NCBI GenBank assembly: GCA_023460255.1
Contig: JAEWQZ010000274.1
Location: forward strand, 1 to 8,494
Reading direction: 5' to 3'
DNA from: Actinomycetes bacterium
GTDB taxonomy: Bacteria; Actinomycetota; Actinomycetes; Actinomycetales; Cellulomonadaceae
DNA length: 8,494 bases
The position numbers and the translations under genes are program-made. How positions within the stretch are numbered: the stretch's first letter is position 1; every line of letters starts with the position of its first letter. The notes beneath the pieces were generated by a model. That model was not told the origin of the DNA and ran no database searches. It was given only the letters and a program-made list of their open reading frames with translations. Of the stretch, positions 1-5,745 are shown one piece after another.

Positions 1-331
1 GCCGCCAGCCCCGCTTCGCGCCCGCCGTCGTCCGCCAGCGGGCCACCTGCCCCCGTGCGGCGCGGACCGCGTCCTCGTCGGCGAAGGACCACCGGGCCAC
101 GACGCGCACCTGGCGCCACTTGCTGGCGACCCGGTCGCGCAGGGTCGTCGCCGTGCCCACGACGACGACGCGGGACCGGCCGACGACTGTCTCGCTGCCG
201 CGCCCCTGGCGCGTGACGCCGATGGCCACGACGTCGAAGCCGAGCTCCTCGGCCGCCGCGACGTACTTGAGCACGCGGGCGTCGCTCAGCACGTCGTTCC
301 CCGCGAGGTACACCACCCGATGGTCACTCAT
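1..331 (-). CDS. GT-B (family 4-like) glycosyltransferase, N-terminal part, cut by window edge
   Basis: The ATG at 331 opens a frame that stays open to the left edge, giving about 110 codons; the C-terminal half lies outside the window. The N-terminus reads MSDHRVVYLAGNDVLSDARV, a beta strand followed by the D(A/P)RV segment common in GT4-type glycosyltransferases, and then ends a first Rossmann-like unit with LGFDVVAIGVT. The start is well supported: a GAGGG ribosome binding site lies at 340-344, 8 nt upstream. The gene overlaps the stop of the preceding glycosyltransferase by 8 nt (ATGAGTGA), typical of translational coupling. It probably adds a sugar to the same surface glycan. Donor, acceptor and the catalytic C-terminal motif cannot be judged here. 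The N-terminus resembles that of the glycosyltransferase at 1694-2797 (DVADARL), so the two may be distant paralogues. Confidence 0.8.
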   Translation of the reverse strand, partial: MSDHRVVYLAGNDVLSDARVLKYVAAAEELGFDVVAIGVTRQGRGSETVVGRSRVVVVGTATTLRDRVASKWRQVRVVARWSFADEDAVRAARGQVARWRTTAGAKRGWR

Positions 332-1586
332 CGGCGGTGCCCTCGAGGAAGGGGAGCAGCGCGCGCGCCGAGAACGCGCCGTCGTGCACCGCGTCGACGA
401 ACGCCCGCCCGGCGGCGGCGGCGGCGATCCCGTCGTCCCGCTCGGCGACGAGCCGCTCCACGACGGCGCCGATCCGCGTCGGCTCGGCCTGCACGATCGG
501 CAGGTCGAGGCCCGTGCGGTGCCGCACGCGGTTGCGCACGACCGGGGTCACGTTGCCCACGACGACCCGCCCGGCGGCCATGGCCTCGCACGCCGCGACG
601 CCGTAGCTGCCGAGCCGGAACTGCTCGAGGACGATGTCGGCATCGGCGTAGATCGCCGGCATCTCCTCGGCCGGCACCCGGCCGATCCGGCGGTACTCGA
701 TGAGGCCGCTCTCGTGCAGCGGCTCGAGAGCCTCGTCCACGAGGCGAGAGCCCTTGATGCGCGGGTTGCTGGGGGCGTGCACGACGACGGGCCGCGGGTG
801 CTCCAGTACCGGGGCGTCGCTGCGCCACCGGTCGGCGTCGACGACCACGGGGCACCACTCGGCGAACGGGAGGTCGTCCAGGAGGTCGGGGGTGGAGACG
901 AAGACCGGCCCGCCGAAGCCACGCAGCCGCTGGACGAAGCGCGAGGCCTGCTGCTGGAGGCGCGGTACCTCGGGCCAGTCCTTGTCCCGGAACGGCGACC
1001 ACGGGTACCGCTCGGCGTGGTTCGACGGGATCCGCGAGTCGCTGCCGTGCGACATCATCCCGACGCGCACACCGGCGGCGCCGAGCACCTTCGCCTCCCG
1101 GAAGGGGTCGAGGTGGAACAGGTCGGCGAACAGCGGGCGCCCCGCCTCGATGAGGACGTGGCTGAACTGCTGGACGTAGGCGAACTGCTCGGCCTGCCAG
1201 CGTCGGTTGCGCCGGTAGGCGAGCGGCGTGACGTGGAAGTCGTCCTCGAAGCTGAAGCCACCGACGATCTCCAGCGCGAAGCAGACGCCCTGAACCCCGG
1301 GCAGCTCACGCTCGGCGGCGCGCGTCCAGGCGAGGCCCTGGCCGGCGAAGTTCGTCGGGCCGACGAAGAGCCGACGCGGACTCTCGGGGACAGGCGGCCG
1401 CTCATGAACCCCCGGGTAGTCCCAGTCCTTGCGCCCGACGCCGCCACCACCGCGACCCGTGACGGCGCGCACCCAGGAGTCGGGCAGCCGCCACCGCACC
1501 CAGTCGACCGCGTCGTTCAGCCATCCCGGGAACCACCGGCGCTGCCGCGCGAAGAAGCGGGCCACGCCGACCACCACGCGCTTCAC
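324..1586 (-). CDS. GT-B fold glycosyltransferase (family 4-like, 'GSYG..ACEAMA' type)
   Basis: With a GTG start at 1586 the product is 420 residues. It opens with a basic, Trp-rich, amphipathic segment (VKRVVVGVARFFARQRRWF), which could bind the membrane face. The C-terminal half has the GT-B donor domain: VVVHAPSNPRIKGSR at about residues 267-281 and DIVLEQFRLGSYGVAACEAM at about 317-336, followed by AAGRVVVGNV. The second Glu of the GT4 EX7E motif is present, but the first position is Gly. That pattern matches the known 'DQ..IGWYG..A.EAMA.GKPV' subgroup rather than a dead enzyme. RVGMMSHGSDSR lies near residues 173-184. Start choice: the frame is open up to a GTG at 1733, but the codons before 1586 lose the G/C third-position bias (15 of 23 in the 23 codons before 1586, against 22 of 23 just after), so upstream starts at 1655 or 1733 are less likely. 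Its stop overlaps the next gene by 8 nt. The sugar specificity is unknown. Confidence 0.82.
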   Translation of the reverse strand: MKRVVVGVARFFARQRRWFPGWLNDAVDWVRWRLPDSWVRAVTGRGGGGVGRKDWDYPGVHERPPVPESPRRLFVGPTNFAGQGLAWTRAAERELPGVQGVCFALEIVGGFSFEDDFHVTPLAYRRNRRWQAEQFAYVQQFSHVLIEAGRPLFADLFHLDPFREAKVLGAAGVRVGMMSHGSDSRIPSNHAERYPWSPFRDKDWPEVPRLQQQASRFVQRLRGFGGPVFVSTPDLLDDLPFAEWCPVVVDADRWRSDAPVLEHPRPVVVHAPSNPRIKGSRLVDEALEPLHESGLIEYRRIGRVPAEEMPAIYADADIVLEQFRLGSYGVAACEAMAAGRVVVGNVTPVVRNRVRHRTGLDLPIVQAEPTRIGAVVERLVAERDDGIAAAAAGRAFVDAVHDGAFSARALLPFLEGTADE

Positions 1587-1665
1587 CCAGCGTCGTGCCC
1601 TGTTCAGGTCCGTGCCCCCATCCGGCGATCGTCGATCACTCTCGGCCCCTTGCACACGACCGCAC

Positions 1666-1671
1666 AGTCTA
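1666..1671 (-). promoter_or_regulatory. possible internal -10 element in the 107-nt operon gap
   Basis: TAGACT on the minus strand fits the TANNNT -10 pattern of actinobacterial housekeeping promoters. It lies in the only long gap (1587-1693) of the leftward gene set, in sequence that lacks coding bias. No convincing -35 hexamer is visible 16-19 nt upstream. Transcription from here would leave a leader of about 70 nt before the GTG at 1586. This is a weak call. Confidence 0.2.
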
Positions 1672-1693
1672 GTCGCGCCTCCTGACCGCTCTC

Positions 1694-2797
1694 CTACCTC
1701 GGCTTCGTCAAGCCCGCAACCAGCTCCCGGCACCGCTCGACGAAGGGTCCGGTCACGTCACCGAAGCCCTCGGCGGCCGTGACCGCCGCCGCACGTAGCG
1801 CGTCGACCTCCGCGGGCGCCGCAGCCCACTGGGCCAGGAGCTCCGCCGCACCTGCCGCGTCCCGGACCGTGACTCCCGCCCCGGTCTCGGCCAGGAGCTC
1901 CGAGACCCGGTCGAGCGGCGTCGCGAGCACCGGCAGGCCGCACGCGAGGTACTCGTACAGCTTGCTGGGCATCGCCCGCCGGAAGGCCGGGGTCGGCTCG
2001 AGGAGCAGCAGTCCCACCCATGCGCCGGAGGCGTGCGCCCACGCCTCCCGCGGTGGCCGCCTGTCGAACCAGCGAACCCGCCCCGCGAGCTCGGCCGAGG
2101 CCAGGCGACGCTCGGCGGCCGACCGGTCCGCCGCAGCGATCGGACCCACCAGGTCCAGCCGCCAGCCCGGGGCAGCCGCGACGGCGTCGAGCATCGCGAA
2201 GAGACCGCGGCTGCGCCGCAGGTCACCTATGTACACGGCGCGAGGCGTCTCGTCCGGCTCGGACAGGCCCGGGAGCATCCGCGGGTCGGGCAGGTTGCGC
2301 AGCACGACCCGTCGCGGCGCGGCCGGCAGCAGGGCCTCGTCCGCGACGACCGTGAGGTCCGCCCAGGTCGCCGCACGCTCGCCGAGCCGGGCCCACGCCT
2401 CGCCCGCCAGCAGCCGTGGCCCGCGCGCCCACGACCTGTCATGTAGGAGCAGCCGGTAGTCCTCGTGCACGTCGGCGACCGTGCGGAGCCGACGTCCCGG
2501 GACGAACCTGCCCACCGTCCGGCGCAGGTGGGCACCCACCGCAGCGTCCGGATCCAGTGTCACGACGACGCGTCCGCGCGCGTGCCAGGGCAAGCTCATG
2601 GCGAGCACGGCGCGTCCGACGCCGCCCCGGCGCGGCCACGCGCGGACCGTCGCCTCCGGCGGTCCGGCGGCGGGGTCCCCGAGGCCGAGCACCTCGACGG
2701 CAAGGCCGGCGCGGTGCAGCGCGGCGACCTCCCGGTGCAGCCGGGCATCGGCCACGTCGTGGCCCGAGGTGACGATGCTGACGTCGACGGTCGCCAC
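1694..2797 (-). CDS. glycosyltransferase family 4 protein
   Basis: The product has 367 residues, a normal length for a two-domain GT-B enzyme. The N-terminal domain starts with DVSIVTSGHDVADARLHREV (residues 5-24) and contains TVADVHEDYRLLL (about 107-119); the DVHE-type loop is common in GT4 acceptor domains. The C-terminal donor-binding domain begins near VYIGDLRRSRGLFAMLDAV (188-206) and carries MPSKLYEYLACGLPVLAT (276-293), the typical nucleotide-sugar site with the conserved Glu. There is no signal peptide or membrane helix, so it acts on the cytoplasmic face. The start is GTG at 2797, 3 nt after the ATPase stop; no Shine-Dalgarno sequence is visible, so translation probably relies on ribosomes finishing the upstream gene. 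Position next to the exporter implies it builds or caps the exported glycan. Linkage and donor are not predictable. Confidence 0.87.
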   Translation of the reverse strand: MATVDVSIVTSGHDVADARLHREVAALHRAGLAVEVLGLGDPAAGPPEATVRAWPRRGGVGRAVLAMSLPWHARGRVVVTLDPDAAVGAHLRRTVGRFVPGRRLRTVADVHEDYRLLLHDRSWARGPRLLAGEAWARLGERAATWADLTVVADEALLPAAPRRVVLRNLPDPRMLPGLSEPDETPRAVYIGDLRRSRGLFAMLDAVAAAPGWRLDLVGPIAAADRSAAERRLASAELAGRVRWFDRRPPREAWAHASGAWVGLLLLEPTPAFRRAMPSKLYEYLACGLPVLATPLDRVSELLAETGAGVTVRDAAGAAELLAQWAAAPAEVDALRAAAVTAAEGFGDVTGPFVERCRELVAGLTKPR

Positions 2798-2800
2798 TGG

Positions 2801-3673
2801 TCAGAGGTCGTCGAAGGTGAAGGCTTCCTCGCCGACCTCGAGGAACTTCGTGTACGCGGCGATGCAGTTCTCGGGGGTGTCGTGCATCATCAGCCGGCCC
2901 TTGTGGATCCAGATGCAGTCGGTGCACATCTGCTGGATCGACGCCAAGGAGTGGCTGACGAGGAACATCGCCCGGGCGGACTCCATGAGCTCCTGCATCT
3001 TCGCGGCGGACTTCACCTTGAAGGAGGCGTCGCCCGCGGAGAGGGCCTCGTCGATGAGCAGGATGTCCGGGTCCATGTGCACCGAGACCGAGAACGCGAG
3101 CCGCTGGAACATGCCCGAGGAGTACGTCCGCATCGGCAGGTCCATGAAGTCGCCGATCTCGGCGAACTCGGCGATCTGGTCCGCCCGCTGCTCGACGGCC
3201 TCGCGGGGCAGACCGGCGGCCAGCCCCCCGAGGATGACGTTCTCGCGGCCCGAGAGCATGCCGTTGAAGCCCACGCCGAGCGCAAGGAGCGAGCTGATCT
3301 TCCCTCGGACCTCGATGCGCCCGCTGGTCGGCGGCAGCACCCCGGCGAGCGAGCGCATGAGTGTCGACTTCCCGGCGCCGTTCGCACCGATGATGCCCAT
3401 CGCCGTTCCGCGGGGGACGTCGAAGGACACGCCCTTCACGGCGTGGACCTCGCGGATCGCACGTTCACCGCGACCGAACCGCACGATCGCGCTCTTGAAG
3501 GTCGGGACCTTCTCGAATGTCGTGCGGTAGGTGATCGAGACGTTCTGCACGCTCACCGTCGGCGGCTCACCCGGCAACGGCTTCTGCCGCAGGACGACCT
3601 TCTTCGATGCCTCGGCAACCGGCTTGCTCGCCGGGGTCTGGGGCTCGGTGCTAGATGCGGACAGCGAAATCAC
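2801..3673 (-). CDS. polysaccharide ABC exporter, ATP-binding subunit (Wzt/RfbE/TagH-like)
   Basis: With GTG at 3673 the product is 290 residues. It hydrolyses ATP to drive export of a lipid-linked polysaccharide through the permease encoded next door. Visible motifs: Walker A GANGAGKST (residues 96-104), a Q-loop region LLALGVGFNGMLSGRENV in the form typical of O-antigen and teichoic-acid exporters (no canonical Gln), ABC signature YSSGMFQRLAFS (184-195), Walker B DILLIDEALSAGD (203-215) and the H-loop His of VSHS (about 241). The protein ends about 50 residues after the H-loop, so it lacks the C-terminal carbohydrate-binding domain of the long Wzt proteins; in that it resembles the short mycobacterial galactan-export ATPase. 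The frame extends upstream to 3739, but GTG 3673 gives a 23-nt overlap with the permease stop and a sensible N-terminus; its ribosome binding site is weak. Family assignment is firm, the exact start less so. Confidence 0.9.
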   Translation of the reverse strand: MISLSASSTEPQTPASKPVAEASKKVVLRQKPLPGEPPTVSVQNVSITYRTTFEKVPTFKSAIVRFGRGERAIREVHAVKGVSFDVPRGTAMGIIGANGAGKSTLMRSLAGVLPPTSGRIEVRGKISSLLALGVGFNGMLSGRENVILGGLAAGLPREAVEQRADQIAEFAEIGDFMDLPMRTYSSGMFQRLAFSVSVHMDPDILLIDEALSAGDASFKVKSAAKMQELMESARAMFLVSHSLASIQQMCTDCIWIHKGRLMMHDTPENCIAAYTKFLEVGEEAFTFDDL

Positions 3674-4526
3674 GCTCCCGGGACATGAAGAACAGCGAGC
3701 CACCAACCAGCGCCACGGCCGCCCAGAGGACGGCGGCAATCCAGATCTTGAGCTCGGGGACCTGCGAGCGGAGGGCGAGGTCCGACCATCCGCCGATGAG
3801 GGAGTACAGAGGGTTGAAGATCATCGCTTCGTGGAGCCAGCCCAGGCCCGCATTGACGAGCCGCTCCTGCGGCTCCTCGGGGAACCAGAGCACGGGCGAG
3901 ACGTACAGCCAGATGCGCAGGAAGTACGGCAGGAAGCTCGTGGTGTCTCGGAAGTAGACCTGGATGGCGGCCATGAGTGCCGCCAGACCGAAGGAGAAGA
4001 CGACGAGCAGCAGCACGAAGACGAGGCTGAGCAGCATCTTGAACGACCATGGGGGCCCGGCCAACGCGTTGATGATCAGGAAGATGGGCAGGGTCGGCAG
4101 GAACCGGAAGAAGGCGGTCCGCACGGCGGCGAGCGGCATGAGCAGACGCGGGAACGCCATGTTGAGGATGAGCCGTCCCCCACCGGTGACCGAGCCCGCA
4201 CCGGACGCCACAGACCCGGAGAAGAAGAAGAAGACGAAGATGCCGCCGGCGATGTGCGCCAGCCGCTCCATGCCGCCTCCGCCGCCGAGGATGTTCACGA
4301 GCACGAAGTACACGAGCGCGAGCAGCAGCGGGTTCAGGGCCAGCCACAGCTGCCCGAACACCGTCTCCGTGTGCGCCGCCTTGATCCCCGACTTGGAGAA
4401 CTGCGCCGCGAACGGCAGCCGCTGGCGCAGGTCGCGGAAGTAGGGCCGCATCGCGGGCAGACCCGCCCTGTGCGGTTCGTACACCTGCAGCTCGGCGTCC
4501 CAGTTGGGCGCTGTGTCTGGAGCCAT
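3651..4526 (-). CDS. polysaccharide ABC exporter, permease subunit (ABC-2 type, Wzm/RfbD-like)
   Basis: This 291-residue inner-membrane protein would form the channel that moves a lipid-linked glycan out of the cell. After a cytoplasmic N-terminus it has about six hydrophobic spans (roughly residues 62-80, 92-110, 127-153, 165-190, 200-215 and 262-280). Family signatures are TVFGQLWLALNPLLLALVYF (55-74), the YFRDTTSFLPYFL loop (191-203), FNPLYSLI (237-244) and the C-terminal RERDFAVRI. The Gly run GGGGG between the first two spans is a local oddity. The start is ATG 4526, preceded by a GGAGGA site at 4538-4543 (11-nt spacing) that sits inside the end of the upstream gene; the upstream stop is 7 nt away. 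The 3' end overlaps the ATPase start by 23 nt. Pairing with the adjacent ATPase makes the role secure; the cargo is inferred only from the neighbouring glycosyltransferases and UDP-glucose dehydrogenase. Confidence 0.92.
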   Translation of the reverse strand: MAPDTAPNWDAELQVYEPHRAGLPAMRPYFRDLRQRLPFAAQFSKSGIKAAHTETVFGQLWLALNPLLLALVYFVLVNILGGGGGMERLAHIAGGIFVFFFFSGSVASGAGSVTGGGRLILNMAFPRLLMPLAAVRTAFFRFLPTLPIFLIINALAGPPWSFKMLLSLVFVLLLVVFSFGLAALMAAIQVYFRDTTSFLPYFLRIWLYVSPVLWFPEEPQERLVNAGLGWLHEAMIFNPLYSLIGGWSDLALRSQVPELKIWIAAVLWAAVALVGGSLFFMSRERDFAVRI

Positions 4527-4533
4527 GTGACGC

Positions 4534-5673
4534 TCAGTCCTCCGGACTCTCGGGACCCCCGTGACGGGGTGGCTCGCCGGTCGGGTCCGGCGTGTGAGCC
4601 GACTCAGAATAGCCGCCGTTGCCGTCGGTCACCGCTGCCGGGCGCTCGACGCCGCGCAGGAACCCGGTCCCCCAGGCCATCTGCATCGTGGCGACGACGC
4701 CGGGCAGGCGCACCCGCGCGGCAGCGTCCAGGCCGCGGCCGACGACGGCCGACGCGACCACGAGAAAGCCCGCGTAGACGGCCGGGGCGGCCGCCCCGGC
4801 GAGCAGCCACCGCGGGCCCGCCGTGGCGCCGACGACGGCTGCGAGGCCGCCCACCGCGACCCCGGCGACGGTCAGGGGCGGCGCGAGGTAGCGCAGGCTC
4901 GCCGTCTCGGGGTACGTCGCGATGACCTGCCGGCGCCACCGCCCGGTCCGGAAGAACTGCGTCGCCAGGTCGCGGAAAGATCCGCGGGGCCGGTAGGTCA
5001 CCGCGAGCGACGGGTCGAACCACACCACCTCTCCGGCGGTACGCAGCCGGTGGTTGAGCTCCCAGTCCTGCGCCCGCACGAACGTCTCGTCGAAGCCGCC
5101 GACCAGCTCGAGGGCGTCCCGGCGGAACACGCCGAGGTACACGGTCGGGGCGGGACCGGCCTCGCCACCCGTGTGGAAGGCCACCGCGCCGATCCCGAGC
5201 GGGCTGGACATCGCCGCGGCGACCGCGCGCTCGAACGGCGTCGTCCCCACCGGGACCATGAGGCCGCCGACGTTCGCCGCGCCCGTCGCGCGCAGCACCG
5301 CCACGGCCTTGCCCACGTAGTCCGGGTCGATCTCGCTGTGCCCGTCCACCCGGACGAGCACGTCGTGCCGCGCGGCGGCGACGGCCAGGTTGAGCGCGGC
5401 CGGGGTCCGGCCGCTGGGGTTCGCCACGACGGTGACCCGCGGGTCCTCCGCGGCAATCTCGTCGGCGATCTCGCGCGTGCGGTCCCGGCTCGGCCCGACG
5501 GCGAGCACCACCTCGAACGGCCCCGGGTAGTCCTGCCGGAGCACCTGGTCGACGGCCGCGCGCAGGTGCCGCTCCTCGTCCCGGACGGGGAGGATCACAG
5601 AGACACCGGGGACGACACCCGGCGCGTCCGGGGACGGGCCGGTGCGGGGCGCGGTGGGGTCGGGGCCGGACAT
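4534..5673 (-). CDS. glycosyltransferase family 2, ExoA-like, with C-terminal membrane segments
   Basis: With ATG at 5673 the product is 379 residues. The GT-A catalytic domain runs from VSVILPVRDEERHLRAAVDQ (about residues 24-43) through GPSRDRTREIADE, VRVDGHSEIDP (the DGH stands where DXD metal-binding residues sit, about 110-112), YLGVFRRDALELVGGFDE and RAQDWELNHRLR (about 200-211, probable catalytic-base region) to QFFRTGRWRR (about 239-248), the Q/RXXRW-type acceptor motif. Two hydrophobic stretches follow (about 267-285 and 290-312), then a Pro- and Glu-rich hydrophilic tail. This matches the actinobacterial ExoA-like family, in which the enzyme sits at the membrane and extends a lipid-linked sugar. 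It may start or extend the glycan exported by the next two genes. An in-frame GTG at 5691 is an alternative start, but a -10-like TAGCAT lies between the two, favouring 5673. Confidence 0.88.
   Translation of the reverse strand: MSGPDPTAPRTGPSPDAPGVVPGVSVILPVRDEERHLRAAVDQVLRQDYPGPFEVVLAVGPSRDRTREIADEIAAEDPRVTVVANPSGRTPAALNLAVAAARHDVLVRVDGHSEIDPDYVGKAVAVLRATGAANVGGLMVPVGTTPFERAVAAAMSSPLGIGAVAFHTGGEAGPAPTVYLGVFRRDALELVGGFDETFVRAQDWELNHRLRTAGEVVWFDPSLAVTYRPRGSFRDLATQFFRTGRWRRQVIATYPETASLRYLAPPLTVAGVAVGGLAAVVGATAGPRWLLAGAAAPAVYAGFLVVASAVVGRGLDAAARVRLPGVVATMQMAWGTGFLRGVERPAAVTDGNGGYSESAHTPDPTGEPPRHGGPESPED
4536..4548 (-). promoter_or_regulatory. permease ribosome binding site inside a small hairpin
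   Basis: On the minus strand AGTCC-GGA-GGACT can form a 5-bp stem with a 3-nt loop. The GGAGGA Shine-Dalgarno sequence of the permease (4538-4543) lies in its loop and 3' arm. Ribosomes terminating at the upstream stop (4534-4536) would melt it, which fits coupled translation. The pairing is visible; the function is inference. Confidence 0.3.
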
Positions 5674-5686
5674 CCCGGGAATGCTA
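5674..5686 (-). promoter_or_regulatory. -10 element and probable leaderless start for the leftward operon
   Basis: TAGCAT (5681-5686, minus strand) matches the TANNNT -10 consensus. Exactly 7 nt (TCCCGGG) separate it from the ATG at 5673, which is where transcription would begin. No good Shine-Dalgarno sequence precedes that ATG, as expected for a leaderless mRNA. No clear -35 hexamer is seen. Confidence 0.45.
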
Positions 5687-5701
5687 TCCACCAGGTCCCG
5701 C

Positions 5702-5707
5702 TAGCGT
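5702..5707 (+). promoter_or_regulatory. possible -10 element for the UDP-glucose dehydrogenase gene
   Basis: TAGCGT matches TANNNT and would place the transcript start near 5714-5715, giving a leader of about 31 nt that includes the palindrome and the ribosome binding site. No -35 match is visible at 16-19 nt. Weak evidence. Confidence 0.25.
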
Positions 5708-5713
5708 GGTGCC

Positions 5714-5730
5714 GCCCCGACGGTCGGGGC
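5714..5730. repeat. 17-bp near-perfect palindrome in the divergent promoter region
   Basis: GCCCCGAC (5714-5721), one central G (5722), then GTCGGGGC (5723-5730): 8-bp arms with no mismatch. It is either an operator for a dimeric regulator or, in RNA, a hairpin of 6 bp closing a 5-nt loop right before the ribosome binding site of the dehydrogenase. GC-rich DNA produces chance palindromes, but the length and position make this one notable. Confidence 0.45.
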
Positions 5731-5731
5731 A

Positions 5732-5739
5732 GGACGGAG
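5732..5739 (+). promoter_or_regulatory. ribosome binding site deciding the dehydrogenase start
   Basis: GGACGGAG lies 6 nt before the ATG at 5746. The reading frame is open far upstream of this point, so this site, together with the conserved N-terminal nucleotide-binding motif that follows, fixes the start. Confidence 0.6.
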
Positions 5740-5745
5740 CGGACC

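Noticed and set aside
120..1685. A 521-codon open frame on the plus strand opposite the glycosyltransferases.
   Set aside because: It mirrors the coding bias of the minus-strand genes and has low-complexity composition; the minus-strand product has GT-B motifs.
1715..1720. TTGACG on the minus strand as a -35 box for the TAGACT hexamer.
   Set aside because: The spacing to the hexamer is over 30 nt, about twice the usable distance, and it lies within the coding sequence of the upstream gene.
1587..1733. N-terminal extension of the second glycosyltransferase to GTG 1655 or GTG 1733.
   Set aside because: Third-position G/C bias collapses upstream of 1586, the 1733 start has no ribosome binding site and would overlap the upstream gene by 40 nt. 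An alternative start cannot be fully excluded.
2465..3688. Long plus-strand open frames opposite the ATPase and family 4 glycosyltransferase.
   Set aside because: The minus strand carries full ABC ATPase motifs; the plus-strand products are Arg/His/Gly/Asp-rich without family features.
4557..4569. CCCCGT-G-ACGGGG palindrome near the end of the family 2 glycosyltransferase gene.
   Set aside because: It is inside coding sequence of low complexity and short; probably a chance structure in GC-rich DNA.
4561..5745. The reading frame of the dehydrogenase is open for over 1 kb upstream, suggesting an 845-residue fusion.
   Set aside because: This part is antisense to the clear family 2 glycosyltransferase, has no recognisable domain, and the Rossmann motif plus ribosome binding site mark the true start at 5746.
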